Under the pieces are notes generated by a model. The model had not been told where the DNA came from, searched no databases, and worked only from the letters and a program-made list of their open reading frames with translations. Made by a program: the position numbers and the translations under genes. A DNA stretch of 9,709 bases, from the NCBI GenBank assembly GCA_028698695.1, contig JAQVWB010000061.1:1-9709 (forward strand). Direction: 5' to 3'. Below, piece by piece: positions 1 to 6,780 of the stretch. How positions within the stretch are numbered: the stretch's first letter is position 1; every line of letters begins with the position of its first letter. Source of the stretch: Syntrophomonadaceae bacterium (lineage in GTDB: Bacteria > Bacillota > Syntrophomonadia > Syntrophomonadales > Syntrophomonadaceae).

Positions 1-121
1 TAAATGCGCGGGCATTATCGTCCAGTGTATAACCACTGGAAGGATCAGGTCTGGAATTTTTGGAGAACTGTAACATGCCGGTTGTATCGGTGATATTAAT
101 TAAGTGCCTGTAATCCAGCAT
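1..121 (-). CDS. N-terminal fragment of a glycosyltransferase-associated, glycosidase-like protein (runs off left edge)
   Basis: An open frame of 40 codons starts at ATG 121-119 and is still open at base 1. It begins MLDYRHLINITDTTG, followed by a QFSK stretch, then SGYTLDDNARAF. From memory, the QFS...P...SGYTLDDNARA pattern marks a family found next to, or fused to, GT4-type glycosyltransferases and usually described as six-hairpin-glycosidase-like; I cannot confirm this by search. The start overlaps the 3' end of the glycosyltransferase gene by 26 bp in another frame. An AAGGA ribosome binding site sits 5 bases before the ATG (AAGGATAATTATG), so translation is probably coupled to the upstream gene. 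The catalytic role is unknown; trimming or modification of the glycan made by the neighbour is only inference. Only the first few percent of the protein is visible. Confidence 0.72.
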   Translation of the reverse strand, partial: MLDYRHLINITDTTGMLQFSKNSRPDPSSGYTLDDNARAF

Positions 122-1277
122 AATTATCCTTTTCACTTTCTACTTGATAATCCTGCAGGAGACTTTTGATTAAATTGTCATAACGGGCACCCGTCTGAGG
201 CCAGGTCATGGATTTTCCTATGGCATAAGCATTTGTTTGCAGAGTTTCTTTAAGTTCAGGATCATCCAGTATGGAACGCATCAGGGTTGCCAGTTGTTCG
301 GGATCCGGACTGGCCGATAATAATCCCCGGTCTTCAGCCAATAATTCCCGGGCGTGGGCATAAGGAGTAGAAACTATTGCCCGTCCACAACCAACTGCAA
401 AGGTAAGGGTACCGCTTACCGCCTGTTCCATATTAGGGTAGGGGCTTAAGTAAATATCAGTTAGATAGAGATATTCCCCTAATTCTTCAACACTGAGATG
501 ATGATTGACAAAACTGACCTGGTCTTCAATATTTAGCTCCTTAACCTTGGCTATGAGCATTTCCCGGTAGCGTTCTCCTTCCTGTTTTTGTAACATGGGA
601 TGAGTTTGCCCCAGAATCAGGAAAATAATATCTTTATATTCTGCAGTTAGTTTGCCTATAGCCTCAATTCCCAATTCCAAACCTTTGCCCGGTCCAATTA
701 ACCCAAAAGTACTTATGACCTGTTTATCAGTCAGGTGGTACTTTTGTTTTAGAATGCTGGATGGCTGGGGATTGAATTCCGGTACTCCATGTCCGATTAT
801 TTTAATCTTCCGCTCTGGTATTCCATAAATCTCTTCAAACAGCAGTCCTGAATTTTTGGTCATACATACTGCTGCTGATGAATATCGGCATAAAGTCTGC
901 AGAATATTTTTCTGGTGTTCAAAAGGCCGCGGCAAAACTGTATGGGTTATGACTATATATGGCTTATGCAGAGCTTCAATGAAGTCAAGGATATACTCTC
1001 CATCAACTCCGCCATAAATACCATATTCATGTTGAATAACGACCAGATCAATACTATTCGATTGATTAATATAAGTGGCAGCGCGCAGATAATCCTGGCG
1101 AACTTGCTGATTAATATTAATAACCACTTCCGGTCCATATTTATATTTATATACCTGATCAGAAACAGCAGCGACCAGAACTTGTCGGTGGTTTTCCAGA
1201 CTGCAGCGTAAATCACTGGAAAAATGAGCAATGCCGCATTGTTTGGGAGGATAAGTGCCCAGGTTAATGATACTCAT
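96..1277 (-). CDS. GT4-type (group 1) glycosyltransferase
   Basis: A 393-residue cytosolic glycosyltransferase of the GT-B fold, expected to move a sugar from a nucleotide donor to a glycan or lipid acceptor with retention of configuration. The N-terminal acceptor domain opens with a glycine-containing loop (PPKQCGIAHFS, residues 10-20) and has IQHEYGIYGG at 81-90. The C-terminal donor domain begins near FGLIGPGKGLE (191-201), and the nucleotide-sugar region includes SPYPNMEQAVSGT (278-290) followed by a Gly-rich helix and STPYAHA (303-309). The length is normal for the family. ATG 1277 is preceded by AAAGGAG with 7-base spacing. It lies 63 bp downstream of manB with no terminator between, and overlaps the next gene by 26 bp, so the three probably form one operon. 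With manB and manC upstream, mannose from GDP-mannose is the likeliest donor, but the sequence does not prove the substrate. Confidence 0.9.
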   Translation of the reverse strand: MSIINLGTYPPKQCGIAHFSSDLRCSLENHRQVLVAAVSDQVYKYKYGPEVVININQQVRQDYLRAATYINQSNSIDLVVIQHEYGIYGGVDGEYILDFIEALHKPYIVITHTVLPRPFEHQKNILQTLCRYSSAAVCMTKNSGLLFEEIYGIPERKIKIIGHGVPEFNPQPSSILKQKYHLTDKQVISTFGLIGPGKGLELGIEAIGKLTAEYKDIIFLILGQTHPMLQKQEGERYREMLIAKVKELNIEDQVSFVNHHLSVEELGEYLYLTDIYLSPYPNMEQAVSGTLTFAVGCGRAIVSTPYAHARELLAEDRGLLSASPDPEQLATLMRSILDDPELKETLQTNAYAIGKSMTWPQTGARYDNLIKSLLQDYQVESEKDNYAGLQALN

Positions 1278-1340
1278 ATCATCACTCCTTTTGCTGAAAA
1301 AATCTTTATATACTTTATTCTCCCCGTCTAATCAGCTCTT

Positions 1341-2729
1341 TTATACTTCTGTCTCATTTAAGTAACTGTCAGAGACCTTTACATCAATGGATTTCAGATA
1401 GGTAAACAGTTCGTTTTTAATATTGTTTAAAGCCTCCGGAGTACGACCTTCGCAACGAACTATTAATTCAGGACCGGTATTGGAAGCCCTTACCAGACCC
1501 CAACCGTCAGGAAATAATACCCGGGCCCCATCAACTGTAATTACATCATATTTATTCTGAAAGTGGTTTAGAACCCTGGCCACTACAGCAAACTTTTCCT
1601 GGTCTGAACTGGCAACTCTTATTTCCGGTGTTGAGTAGTAGACAGGTATATCTGCCAGCATTTCACTTAATTTCTGTTCACTTTTACTTAAAAGAGCCAA
1701 CAGGCGGGCAGCAGCATAAACAGCATCATCATAGCCATAGTATTCATCAGCAAAAAACATGTGTCCCGACATTTCACCGGTAAAGATGGCATTTATTTCT
1801 TTCATCTTGGCTTTTATTAAGGAATGGCCAGTTTTATACAGAACTACTTTACCGCCCAGTCGTTCAATTTCATCTATTAGTCCTTGGGAGCACTTTACTT
1901 CTACAATAGCGTCAGTACCAGGATAACGAGGTAACAATTCCCGCCAGAAAAGAATCATTAATTTATCTCCCCAGATTAAATTACCTTGGTCGTCTACTAC
2001 TCCCAGTCGATCACCATCACCGTCAAAGCCTATTCCCAGGTCAGCCTGGTTTTCCATGACCAGCTTAATTAAATCCTGCATGTTATCCGGATTAACCGGA
2101 TCGGGATGATGGTTGGGATAATCAGGGTCAGAGTCACAGTAAAGTTCAATTACTTCACAGCCCAGATCGGCTAAAATTGCCGGGGCAAAAAGTGAGGCGG
2201 TGCCATTGGCACAATCAACGACAACTTTTAAGGGACGTGCTCCCAGTTGGATTTTTTCTTTGATCATAGCTGCATAATCAGGCATGATGTCTATTATGGA
2301 CAGTTTCCCAATCGAGGATGAAGATTCGAAGACCCCGGTCTCTGCCAGTCGTCTGATTTCCTGAATATCATCGCCGTAAATAGTTGATTCACCCAACAGC
2401 AGTTTGCATCCGTTATATTCCGGAGGGTTATGACTGGCAGTAACCATTATACCTGCATAGATATTAAGATGGCGGGAAGCATAATAAAACATGGGGGTAA
2501 TTACCACCCCTAAATCAATTACATTACAACCACTTTCTATGAGTGCCCCGGCAACAATTTGTGCCAATTCCGGGGAGGAATGACGGTTGTCTCTGCCCAG
2601 CAGAATATTGGTTTGCCCCTGTTTTTTTGCCAGGACAGCAAAAGAGCGGGCGATTTTATGCATCATCACATTGTCTATTTCTGAACCGACAATGCCCCGG
2701 ATATCATATTGACGAAAAATATTGCTCAT
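1341..2729 (-). CDS. manB: Phosphomannomutase/phosphoglucomutase
   Basis: A 462-residue alpha-D-phosphohexomutase that interconverts the 6- and 1-phosphates of mannose and/or glucose through a phosphoserine enzyme. All four family signatures are present: the active-serine loop TASHNPPEYNG (97-107, Ser99), the Mg2+ loop GFDGDGDR (234-241, Asp236/238/240), the sugar-binding loop GEMSGHMFF (318-326) and the phosphate-binding RASNTGPE (414-421). The GEMSGH form is typical of dual-specificity PMM/PGM enzymes of the AlgC kind, and the length fits. ATG 2729 follows a GGAGAGG ribosome binding site. The gene lies downstream of manC but is separated from it by a strong terminator, so it probably has its own promoter. 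It heads the manB-glycosyltransferase-partner operon. Supplying mannose-1-phosphate to ManC is the role suggested by context; glucose-1-phosphate production cannot be excluded. Confidence 0.95.
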   Translation of the reverse strand: MSNIFRQYDIRGIVGSEIDNVMMHKIARSFAVLAKKQGQTNILLGRDNRHSSPELAQIVAGALIESGCNVIDLGVVITPMFYYASRHLNIYAGIMVTASHNPPEYNGCKLLLGESTIYGDDIQEIRRLAETGVFESSSSIGKLSIIDIMPDYAAMIKEKIQLGARPLKVVVDCANGTASLFAPAILADLGCEVIELYCDSDPDYPNHHPDPVNPDNMQDLIKLVMENQADLGIGFDGDGDRLGVVDDQGNLIWGDKLMILFWRELLPRYPGTDAIVEVKCSQGLIDEIERLGGKVVLYKTGHSLIKAKMKEINAIFTGEMSGHMFFADEYYGYDDAVYAAARLLALLSKSEQKLSEMLADIPVYYSTPEIRVASSDQEKFAVVARVLNHFQNKYDVITVDGARVLFPDGWGLVRASNTGPELIVRCEGRTPEALNNIKNELFTYLKSIDVKVSDSYLNETEV

Positions 2730-2819
2730 AATAACCTCTCCTTATTAAAAATTAAGCGAGGATCATGGAATTATAAAATTCGACTTCCTCACCTGGTATT
2801 CAATTAATGATTTAATTTG

Positions 2820-2848
2820 ATTATAAGTGGTTTACTTGAGAAAATAAA
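2820..2848 (-). promoter_or_regulatory. Weak candidate SigA promoter for manB
   Basis: On the minus strand a perfect -10 TATAAT lies at 2825-2820, with TTTATT (3 of 6 matches to TTGACA) 17 bases upstream at 2848-2843. It sits just downstream of the manC terminator and would leave a leader of about 85 bases before manB. A second TATAAT at 2775-2770 has no usable -35. The region is AT-rich, so chance matches are likely. The main argument is positional: a promoter is needed after the terminator. Confidence 0.3.
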
Positions 2849-2882
2849 ACAGATGCAGATAAAACATACCTTATCTGCATCT
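2840..2882 (-). terminator. Intrinsic terminator of manC
   Basis: A perfect 12-bp inverted repeat, AGATGCAGATAA and TTATCTGCATCT (2851-2862 and 2871-2882), encloses an 8-base loop. On the minus strand it begins one base after the manC stop codon and is followed by GTTTTATTTTC. This is the layout of a Rho-independent terminator read leftward. On the plus strand the 3' arm is followed by CTTATAATAAA, so it is much weaker in that direction. Confidence 0.85.
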
Positions 2883-2883
2883 C

Positions 2884-3930
2884 TTATAATAAATCATGGC
2901 GATTCAGAAGGCTCAATCTGTCAACTACCTGGCGAATGTCCTGGGCACGGTTTCTATCCGCTACAAACACAATATCATCCGTTTCGACTACCAGTAAATT
3001 TTCCACTCCAAATAAAACAATGCTTTTTTCTACCTGTTTGACTACACAACCAGAACTTTCTACTGCTACCAGATCCTCACCACAACAGACATTATGGTCA
3101 GCATCAGCAGGGAACACTTCCGGTAAAGCGTTCCAACTTCCTAAGTCGCACCAGCCAAAGTCAGAGGGAACAACTGCCATGCGGCTGCATTTTTCCGCTA
3201 ATCCATAATCCAGACTGATATCAGGTAAGCTGGAATAAGAATAAATATAATTTTGCAGACCGGAGGTTATTTGGGTATATATTTCCGGAAGATGTTGTTT
3301 AAATTCATCCAATAAAACGCTGGCTCGGGATATATAAATACCGGCATTCCACATATGTTCACCGCCATTAACGTATTGTGTGGCAGTATCCATATCCGGC
3401 TTTTCACAAAAGGAGTTTACCCCATATACATCAGGTAAACTGCCAAATTCCCAGCGGGTTTTTTCAATATAACCATACCCGGTTTCCGGACGATCAGGAT
3501 TGATACCAATGGTAGCTATATGATTTTGTTGGGCAGCCAGCATAGCTCGCTGAATACTGTTCTTAAAGGCGTGATTATCCAATATATGATGGTCAGCCGG
3601 GAAGATACCCATAATCTGGTCGCCAACATCGTCAACACAACTGGCCAAAGCCAAACCTACCGCTGGAGCAGTATTTTTCCCTTCCGGTTCACTTAGTACC
3701 GTAATCATTTGGGCATCATTACGCCGGGCAATTTCCTGTTCAATGGCTGTAAATAAATCATCACCGGTAATTATAATAACACGTTCTGAACCGATAGATA
3801 TCAAGCGGTCAATAGTTTGATTCAACATTGAACGATTACCAACAAAATTACATAATTGCTTGGGACGCTGCCGACGACTGGTTGGCCATAGGCGCAGACC
3901 TTTACCCCCGGCAAGAATAACTGAAATCAT
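2884..3930 (-). CDS. manC: Mannose-1-phosphate guanylyltransferase
   Basis: A cytosolic nucleotidyltransferase of 348 residues that makes GDP-mannose from mannose-1-phosphate and GTP. The N-terminus has the pyrophosphorylase signature GGKGLRLWPTSR...PKQ (8-25), followed by FPADHHI (110-116), GYGYIEK (151-157), FCEKP (174-178), MWNAGIY (193-199) and GWCDLGSW (259-266). It ends where single-function GMP enzymes end, lacking the C-terminal isomerase domain of the long bifunctional ManC/AlgA type. I chose ATG 3930 over an in-frame ATG at 3960: GGAGGT lies 9 bases before 3930, there is no ribosome binding site before 3960, and MISVILAGG is the normal N-terminus. It is flanked by its own terminator downstream and by the methyltransferase terminator upstream, so it is probably monocistronic, though functionally paired with manB. 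Confidence 0.95.
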   Translation of the reverse strand: MISVILAGGKGLRLWPTSRRQRPKQLCNFVGNRSMLNQTIDRLISIGSERVIIITGDDLFTAIEQEIARRNDAQMITVLSEPEGKNTAPAVGLALASCVDDVGDQIMGIFPADHHILDNHAFKNSIQRAMLAAQQNHIATIGINPDRPETGYGYIEKTRWEFGSLPDVYGVNSFCEKPDMDTATQYVNGGEHMWNAGIYISRASVLLDEFKQHLPEIYTQITSGLQNYIYSYSSLPDISLDYGLAEKCSRMAVVPSDFGWCDLGSWNALPEVFPADADHNVCCGEDLVAVESSGCVVKQVEKSIVLFGVENLLVVETDDIVFVADRNRAQDIRQVVDRLSLLNRHDLL

Positions 3931-3995
3931 AGCCAGGTTACCTCCATTATTTCCCCACATATTGTGTATGCCGGGGTGTTAAAACAATTGCCTTA

Positions 3996-4011
3996 ACCTG
4001 ATTATACAGGT
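3996..4011 (-). promoter_or_regulatory. Candidate manC -10 box inside an inverted repeat
   Basis: On the minus strand a perfect TATAAT (4006-4001) is bracketed by ACCTG and CAGGT, giving 5-bp inverted arms around the -10 hexamer. It would place transcription start near 3994, about 64 bases before the manC start. No good -35 lies at 17 bases (AAATAG), so either another factor helps or the promoter is weak. The symmetric arms could be a repressor or activator half-site pair; this is inference. Confidence 0.4.
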
Positions 4012-4049
4012 CATAGAAATAGTCTATTTTATATTTCTGAATATTATGC

Positions 4050-4080
4050 CCAGCAGGCCTTATTTCTATAACCTGCCTGG
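4050..4080. repeat. Imperfect inverted repeat upstream of manC
   Basis: CCAGCAGG (4050-4057) and CCTGCCTGG (4072-4080) can pair with one bulged C across a 14-base AT-rich loop. Neither strand has a T-run directly after it, so it does not look like a terminator. It lies between the methyltransferase terminator and the candidate manC -10 box, where it could be an operator, or a leader hairpin if a promoter lies further upstream. Confidence 0.4.
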
Positions 4081-4105
4081 AGAATTGCTGTTTTTGAAGA
4101 ATTAA

Positions 4106-4143
4106 TAAAGAAAGGGGAAAAGGCCCTAAATGCTGAAGGGCCC
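4106..4143 (-). terminator. Intrinsic terminator overlapping the methyltransferase stop codon
   Basis: On the minus strand GGGCCCT (4143-4137) pairs with AGGGCCT (4127-4121), a 7-bp, nearly all-GC stem with one G-U pair and a 9-base loop, followed by TTTCCCCTTTCTTT. The TAG stop codon at 4128-4126 lies at the loop/stem border, so a terminating ribosome would cover the hairpin. The stem and pyrimidine tail fit a Rho-independent terminator, though the T-run is broken by C residues. Confidence 0.65.
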
Positions 4144-5271
4144 GGCCAGAACTTCCGGTTTGGGACCGAAATATTGATAATACTGGCATAATAAACGACC
4201 ATTATATAGTTTTCGCCTGCGACTTGCCGGTCGGCCCATTTTTTTCTCCAAATACGGAAAAGCAGTAAGAATATATAATGACCAGGTATCAAGGCGGGCA
4301 AAAACTTCCGGCATCCAGGCATATAAAGCCTTAACTTCATCCTGGTCACCCAGTCTTTCCCCATACGGTGGGTTGGTAACCAGATAACCATACTTGTATT
4401 TGGAACGAAGTTTATTAAATTCCTGTTGTTGAAAGTAAATACTGTTGCCCAGTCCGGCCAGTTTGGCATGATGGCGGGCCATGTTTAAAACTGACCCGTC
4501 AATATCGAAACCGAATATTCCGAGTGGTTGATTGGGTATCATCAGGCTGTGGGCTTCTTCACGGGCGGTAGACCATATTTTTTTAGGAGAATCAGGCCAG
4601 GTTTCAGCAATAAAATCCCGTTGCAGACCTGGAGCGATATTTCTGCCGATCAGAGCAGCTTCAATAGGAATAGTACCTGAACCACAAAAAGGATCTATAA
4701 AAGGGCGATCCGGTTTCCAGCGACTAATGCTGACCAGAGCTGCGGCCAGAGTTTCCTTGAGAGGAGCTTCAGCTGATAATTGCCGATAGCCTCTTTTATG
4801 CAGGCCGGCGCCGCTGGTATCAATTGTCAGAGTGGTCATATCATTAAGTAGCGATACCTGAATACGATAATGCGCTCCCGTTTCCTTAAACCATTTAATA
4901 GCATATTTACTCTTCAATTTTTCCACAATAGCTTTTTTAACAATGGCCTGGCAGTCGGAAACGCTGAACAATTGCGAACGAACTGACTTACCATCTACGG
5001 GAAAGCACGCATCTTCCGGCAGGAAATCCTCCCAGTTCAAACTGCGGGTCTGTTCAAAAAGCTGTTCAAAGGAGCGGGCTTCAAACTCTCCAACTCTTAT
5101 TAAAACCCGATCGGCAGAACGAAGCCATAGATTGCATCTGGCTATAGCCAGGAAATCACCTTCAAAAGTAATTTTGCCGTTTTCAGTTTTAATAATAGGA
5201 TAGCCAAGTTTTTTTAATTCATTACCAAGTACCGATTCCAGTCCAAAAGCACAGGTGCCGATTAAATGCAT
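4126..5271 (-). CDS. ypsC: THUMP-domain class I SAM-dependent RNA methyltransferase (RlmL/YpsC type)
   Basis: A 381-residue cytosolic enzyme expected to place a methyl group on N2 of a guanosine in 23S rRNA using S-adenosylmethionine. The N-terminal part (about 1-150) is the ferredoxin-like plus THUMP RNA-binding region. The Rossmann methyltransferase domain has motif I DPFCGSGT (193-200), the acidic motif FDID (255-258) and the catalytic TNPPYGERLGD (299-309); NPPY is the mark of exocyclic-amine methylation. It ends with the family's RRRKLYNG...QYYQYFGPKP tail. It corresponds to the single-methyltransferase form in Firmicutes, not the double RlmKL enzyme of enterobacteria. ATG 5271 was preferred to an in-frame ATG at 5301 because GGAGGT lies 6 bases before it and MHLIGTCAFGLE is the usual start. 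It has its own promoter and terminator, so it seems to be a single-gene unit. Confidence 0.92.
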   Translation of the reverse strand: MHLIGTCAFGLESVLGNELKKLGYPIIKTENGKITFEGDFLAIARCNLWLRSADRVLIRVGEFEARSFEQLFEQTRSLNWEDFLPEDACFPVDGKSVRSQLFSVSDCQAIVKKAIVEKLKSKYAIKWFKETGAHYRIQVSLLNDMTTLTIDTSGAGLHKRGYRQLSAEAPLKETLAAALVSISRWKPDRPFIDPFCGSGTIPIEAALIGRNIAPGLQRDFIAETWPDSPKKIWSTAREEAHSLMIPNQPLGIFGFDIDGSVLNMARHHAKLAGLGNSIYFQQQEFNKLRSKYKYGYLVTNPPYGERLGDQDEVKALYAWMPEVFARLDTWSLYILTAFPYLEKKMGRPASRRRKLYNGRLLCQYYQYFGPKPEVLAGPFSI

Positions 5272-5312
5272 GGTTTTACCTCCAATATGATTGGATAGCA
5301 ATGCTATTTATC

Positions 5313-5340
5313 AGTATAACGATTATTGCCCTGTAGGCAA
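5313..5340 (-). promoter_or_regulatory. SigA-like promoter of the methyltransferase gene
   Basis: On the minus strand TTGCCT (5340-5335, 4 of 6 matches) and TATACT (5318-5313, 5 of 6) are separated by 16 bases. Transcription would start near 5306, about 35 bases before the ATG. The -35 box lies in a small hairpin-capable repeat, TTGCC-CTGTA-GGCAA (5326-5340), which could be a protein-binding site. Confidence 0.6.
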
Positions 5341-5433
5341 AGCCCGGGAAAATTAAATCATAGTTAATAATTATCCTGCTTAGTATGGGCAAAATAGTTG
5401 TGAACTAAAACTAATTCTGGGGGGTATAACCGG

Positions 5434-6300
5434 GTGGATACTTTACATTATTTGAAGGAAAAGATTTCTGTAACAGATATTACAGGCATTATAGCCGGTT
5501 CATTAATCGTAGCTGTTGGTATGCAGGGCGTATTGGTTCCGGCGCGTTTGTTAACTGGTGGAGTATCAGGAATGGCCATGATTTTGCAGTATGCCATCGG
5601 TGTTGATATCTGGATATGGCTGCTGGTTTTTAATATCCCAATTTTCATTGCCGGCTATCGTTTTGTAAGCAGTCGTTTTGTTATCTATAGCCTGGTGGGG
5701 ACCGGGGTGCTCACCCTGTTTTTAGCCTTATTAAAATCGCTTAATTTTGGTATCGAAGATTCTCTGTTATCAGCTTTATTAGGAGGTGTAATTACCGGAA
5801 TTGGTTCAGGTATAGTTTTGCGCAGTAAAGCCTCAACCGGAGGCACTGATATAATCGCCGTGATTGTTCGCCGCTATTGGGGATATAATTTCGGGCAGAC
5901 TTTTATGGTTATAAATTTCAGTATAATTGCTCTGTTTCTATTTATATCCAGTCTGGAACTGGCGCTTTACTCGGCCATCAGCATTTTTATTTCTTCCCGT
6001 ATGGTAGATATAGTTGTAGCCGGACCTCATGTTGGCAGAACCGCTTTTATAATATCCCGTCACAATGAGGAAATATCCCGGGCTATAATTAATATTCTCC
6101 AACGGGGCTGCACCTCTTTGAGCGGACAGGGAGCTTATTCAGGTGAGACGCGGCAAATAATCATGGTTACACTGGGTAAAACACAAATTCCTCGATTAAA
6201 GGAAATAGTATTCGAAATTGACCGACAGGCATTCATTATTATAAATGAAACCATTGAAGTATATGGAAAAGGCTTTATAAGCGGAATAAATGATTTTTAA
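5434..6300 (+). CDS. yitT: YitT family membrane protein (DUF161/DUF2179)
   Basis: A 288-residue integral membrane protein of the YitT family, whose molecular role is not established. The N-terminal DUF161 part has about five or six hydrophobic segments (roughly 14-36, 57-76, 82-100, 110-130, 155-175 and 176-195), with the conserved LTGGVSGMA (40-48) and STGGTDIIA (134-142). From about residue 202 a soluble DUF2179 domain follows, including RGCTSLSGQGAYSG (224-237) and the closing ETIEVYGKGF (272-281). Length and architecture match the family. The start is GTG 5434, preceded by a GGGGGGT ribosome binding site with about 6 bases between. It is divergent from the methyltransferase and lies 226 bp before the pilin gene with no convincing terminator, so read-through into the pilus operon is possible but unproven. 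I found no convincing promoter in 5341-5433. Confidence 0.93.
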   Translation: MDTLHYLKEKISVTDITGIIAGSLIVAVGMQGVLVPARLLTGGVSGMAMILQYAIGVDIWIWLLVFNIPIFIAGYRFVSSRFVIYSLVGTGVLTLFLALLKSLNFGIEDSLLSALLGGVITGIGSGIVLRSKASTGGTDIIAVIVRRYWGYNFGQTFMVINFSIIALFLFISSLELALYSAISIFISSRMVDIVVAGPHVGRTAFIISRHNEEISRAIINILQRGCTSLSGQGAYSGETRQIIMVTLGKTQIPRLKEIVFEIDRQAFIIINETIEVYGKGFISGINDF

Positions 6301-6370
6301 AACTTTAAGCCAATATTATTGTAAAAATTATCATAATAATTAAAAAAACACTGTATGCTATATGTCCCAA

Positions 6371-6396
6371 GATGTCATGATGTCATGACCAAGGTC
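6371..6396. promoter_or_regulatory. Palindrome/tandem-repeat operator candidate upstream of the pilin gene
   Basis: GATGTCAT occurs twice in direct tandem (6371-6378 and 6379-6386). The same bases form a perfect 16-bp inverted repeat, GTCATGA-TG-TCATGAC (6374-6389). Directly overlapping it is a second short palindrome, GACC-AA-GGTC (6387-6396). It lies about 140 bp before the pilin ATG and about 50-70 bp upstream of the promoter candidate, a position suited to an activator. No regulator is identified, and I do not recognise the motif. Confidence 0.45.
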
Positions 6397-6439
6397 CTAC
6401 AATATTTATTCACCTTCGACGGACAAAAAATGAAACTTT

Positions 6440-6475
6440 TAGACAATATTCAAAAATTTCTGTCTATGAGATACT
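6440..6475 (+). promoter_or_regulatory. Candidate promoter region of the pilus operon
   Basis: The best -10 candidate is an extended type, TGA-GATACT (6467-6475), giving a start near 6482 and a leader of about 45 bases. A TTGACA-like TAGACA lies at 6440-6445, but its spacing fits TCTATG (6463-6468, 17 bases) better than GATACT. TAGACA also pairs with TGTCTA (6461-6466) as a 6-bp inverted repeat. The elements are weak matches to SigA, so an activator or another sigma factor may be used. Confidence 0.33.
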
Positions 6476-6526
6476 CAAGTAACAGACTTAAGAGTAGGTA
6501 AGGTAAAATATGCAGGAGGTGGAATC

Positions 6527-6721
6527 ATGTTGCAGGTACTGAAAAGACTGGTTCGTGAAGAAGAAGGACAGGGTATGGCAGAATATGGTTTAATATTGGC
6601 TTTGATTTCTATCGTAGTTATTATTGCATTAACTCCTATGGGCGAAGCCATCAGAGACAAAATGTCTGCAGTTTCTACTGCAATTACAAATGCAGGCGCT
6701 GCTCCACCGGCTGGTCCTTAA
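6527..6721 (+). CDS. flp: Flp-type (Tad) major pilin precursor
   Basis: A 64-residue prepilin of the Flp/Fap family, the main structural subunit of Tad pili. A short basic leader (MLQVLKRLVREEEG) precedes the processing motif, and the signature G-QGMAEY places cleavage after Gly14, with Glu19 at +5 and Tyr20 at +6 of the mature protein, as in known Flp pilins. A hydrophobic helix (about 20-41, YGLILALISIVVIIALTP) follows, then an amphipathic part and a small Ala/Pro/Gly tail ending in AAPPAGP. The mature protein would be about 50 residues. ATG 6527 has an ideal AGGAGGT site 6 bases upstream, suggesting high expression. It is the first gene of the pilus cluster and is followed by a hairpin that would leave it more abundant than the assembly proteins. 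CpaA, the next gene, is the expected processing enzyme. Confidence 0.95.
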   Translation: MLQVLKRLVREEEGQGMAEYGLILALISIVVIIALTPMGEAIRDKMSAVSTAITNAGAAPPAGP

Positions 6722-6744
6722 TATCAAGTTGAAAAAGTGTTGAT

Positions 6745-6780
6745 ACCCTGCTCTGGATGTACCAAGAGCAGGGTGTTTTG
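6745..6780 (+). terminator. Partial terminator/attenuator between pilin and cpaA
   Basis: ACCCTGCTCT (6745-6754) pairs perfectly with AGAGCAGGGT (6765-6774), a 10-bp stem with a 10-base loop, followed by GTTTTG. The stem is strong, but the T-run has only four residues. That is consistent with incomplete termination: most transcripts would end after the pilin gene and some continue into cpaA, which has no separate promoter that I can see. Confidence 0.65.

Noticed and set aside
915..1231. Open frames on both strands inside the glycosyltransferase gene
   Set aside because: They are alternative frames of an AT-rich stretch of a clear glycosyltransferase; composition is low-complexity I/N/S-rich.
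2768..2781. GAATTATAAAATTC as an operator before manB
   Set aside because: It is a near-palindrome, but all AT-rich in an AT-rich gap and easily expected by chance.
2543..3208. Plus-strand open frames opposite manB and manC (2543-2731, 2817-3041, 2936-3208)
   Set aside because: They lie antisense to well-supported genes, have no family resemblance and no convincing ribosome binding sites.
3947..4469. Minus-strand open frames at 3947-4189 and 4044-4469
   Set aside because: They overlap the methyltransferase gene out of frame and run through its terminator; the proteins look like frame shadows.
6310..6347. Terminator of yitT
   Set aside because: AATTAT-CATA-ATAATT is a weak all-AT stem followed by A residues on the plus strand, so it would not end yitT transcription.
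6371..6386. Start of a CRISPR-like or iteron array
   Set aside because: Only two copies of an 8-bp unit with no spacers or further copies; an operator-like palindrome explains it better.
6301..6526. Cyclic-di-GMP riboswitch or other leader RNA before the pilin gene
   Set aside because: Such riboswitches are common before clostridial pilin genes, but the conserved core sequences and a tetraloop-receptor layout are not visible here.
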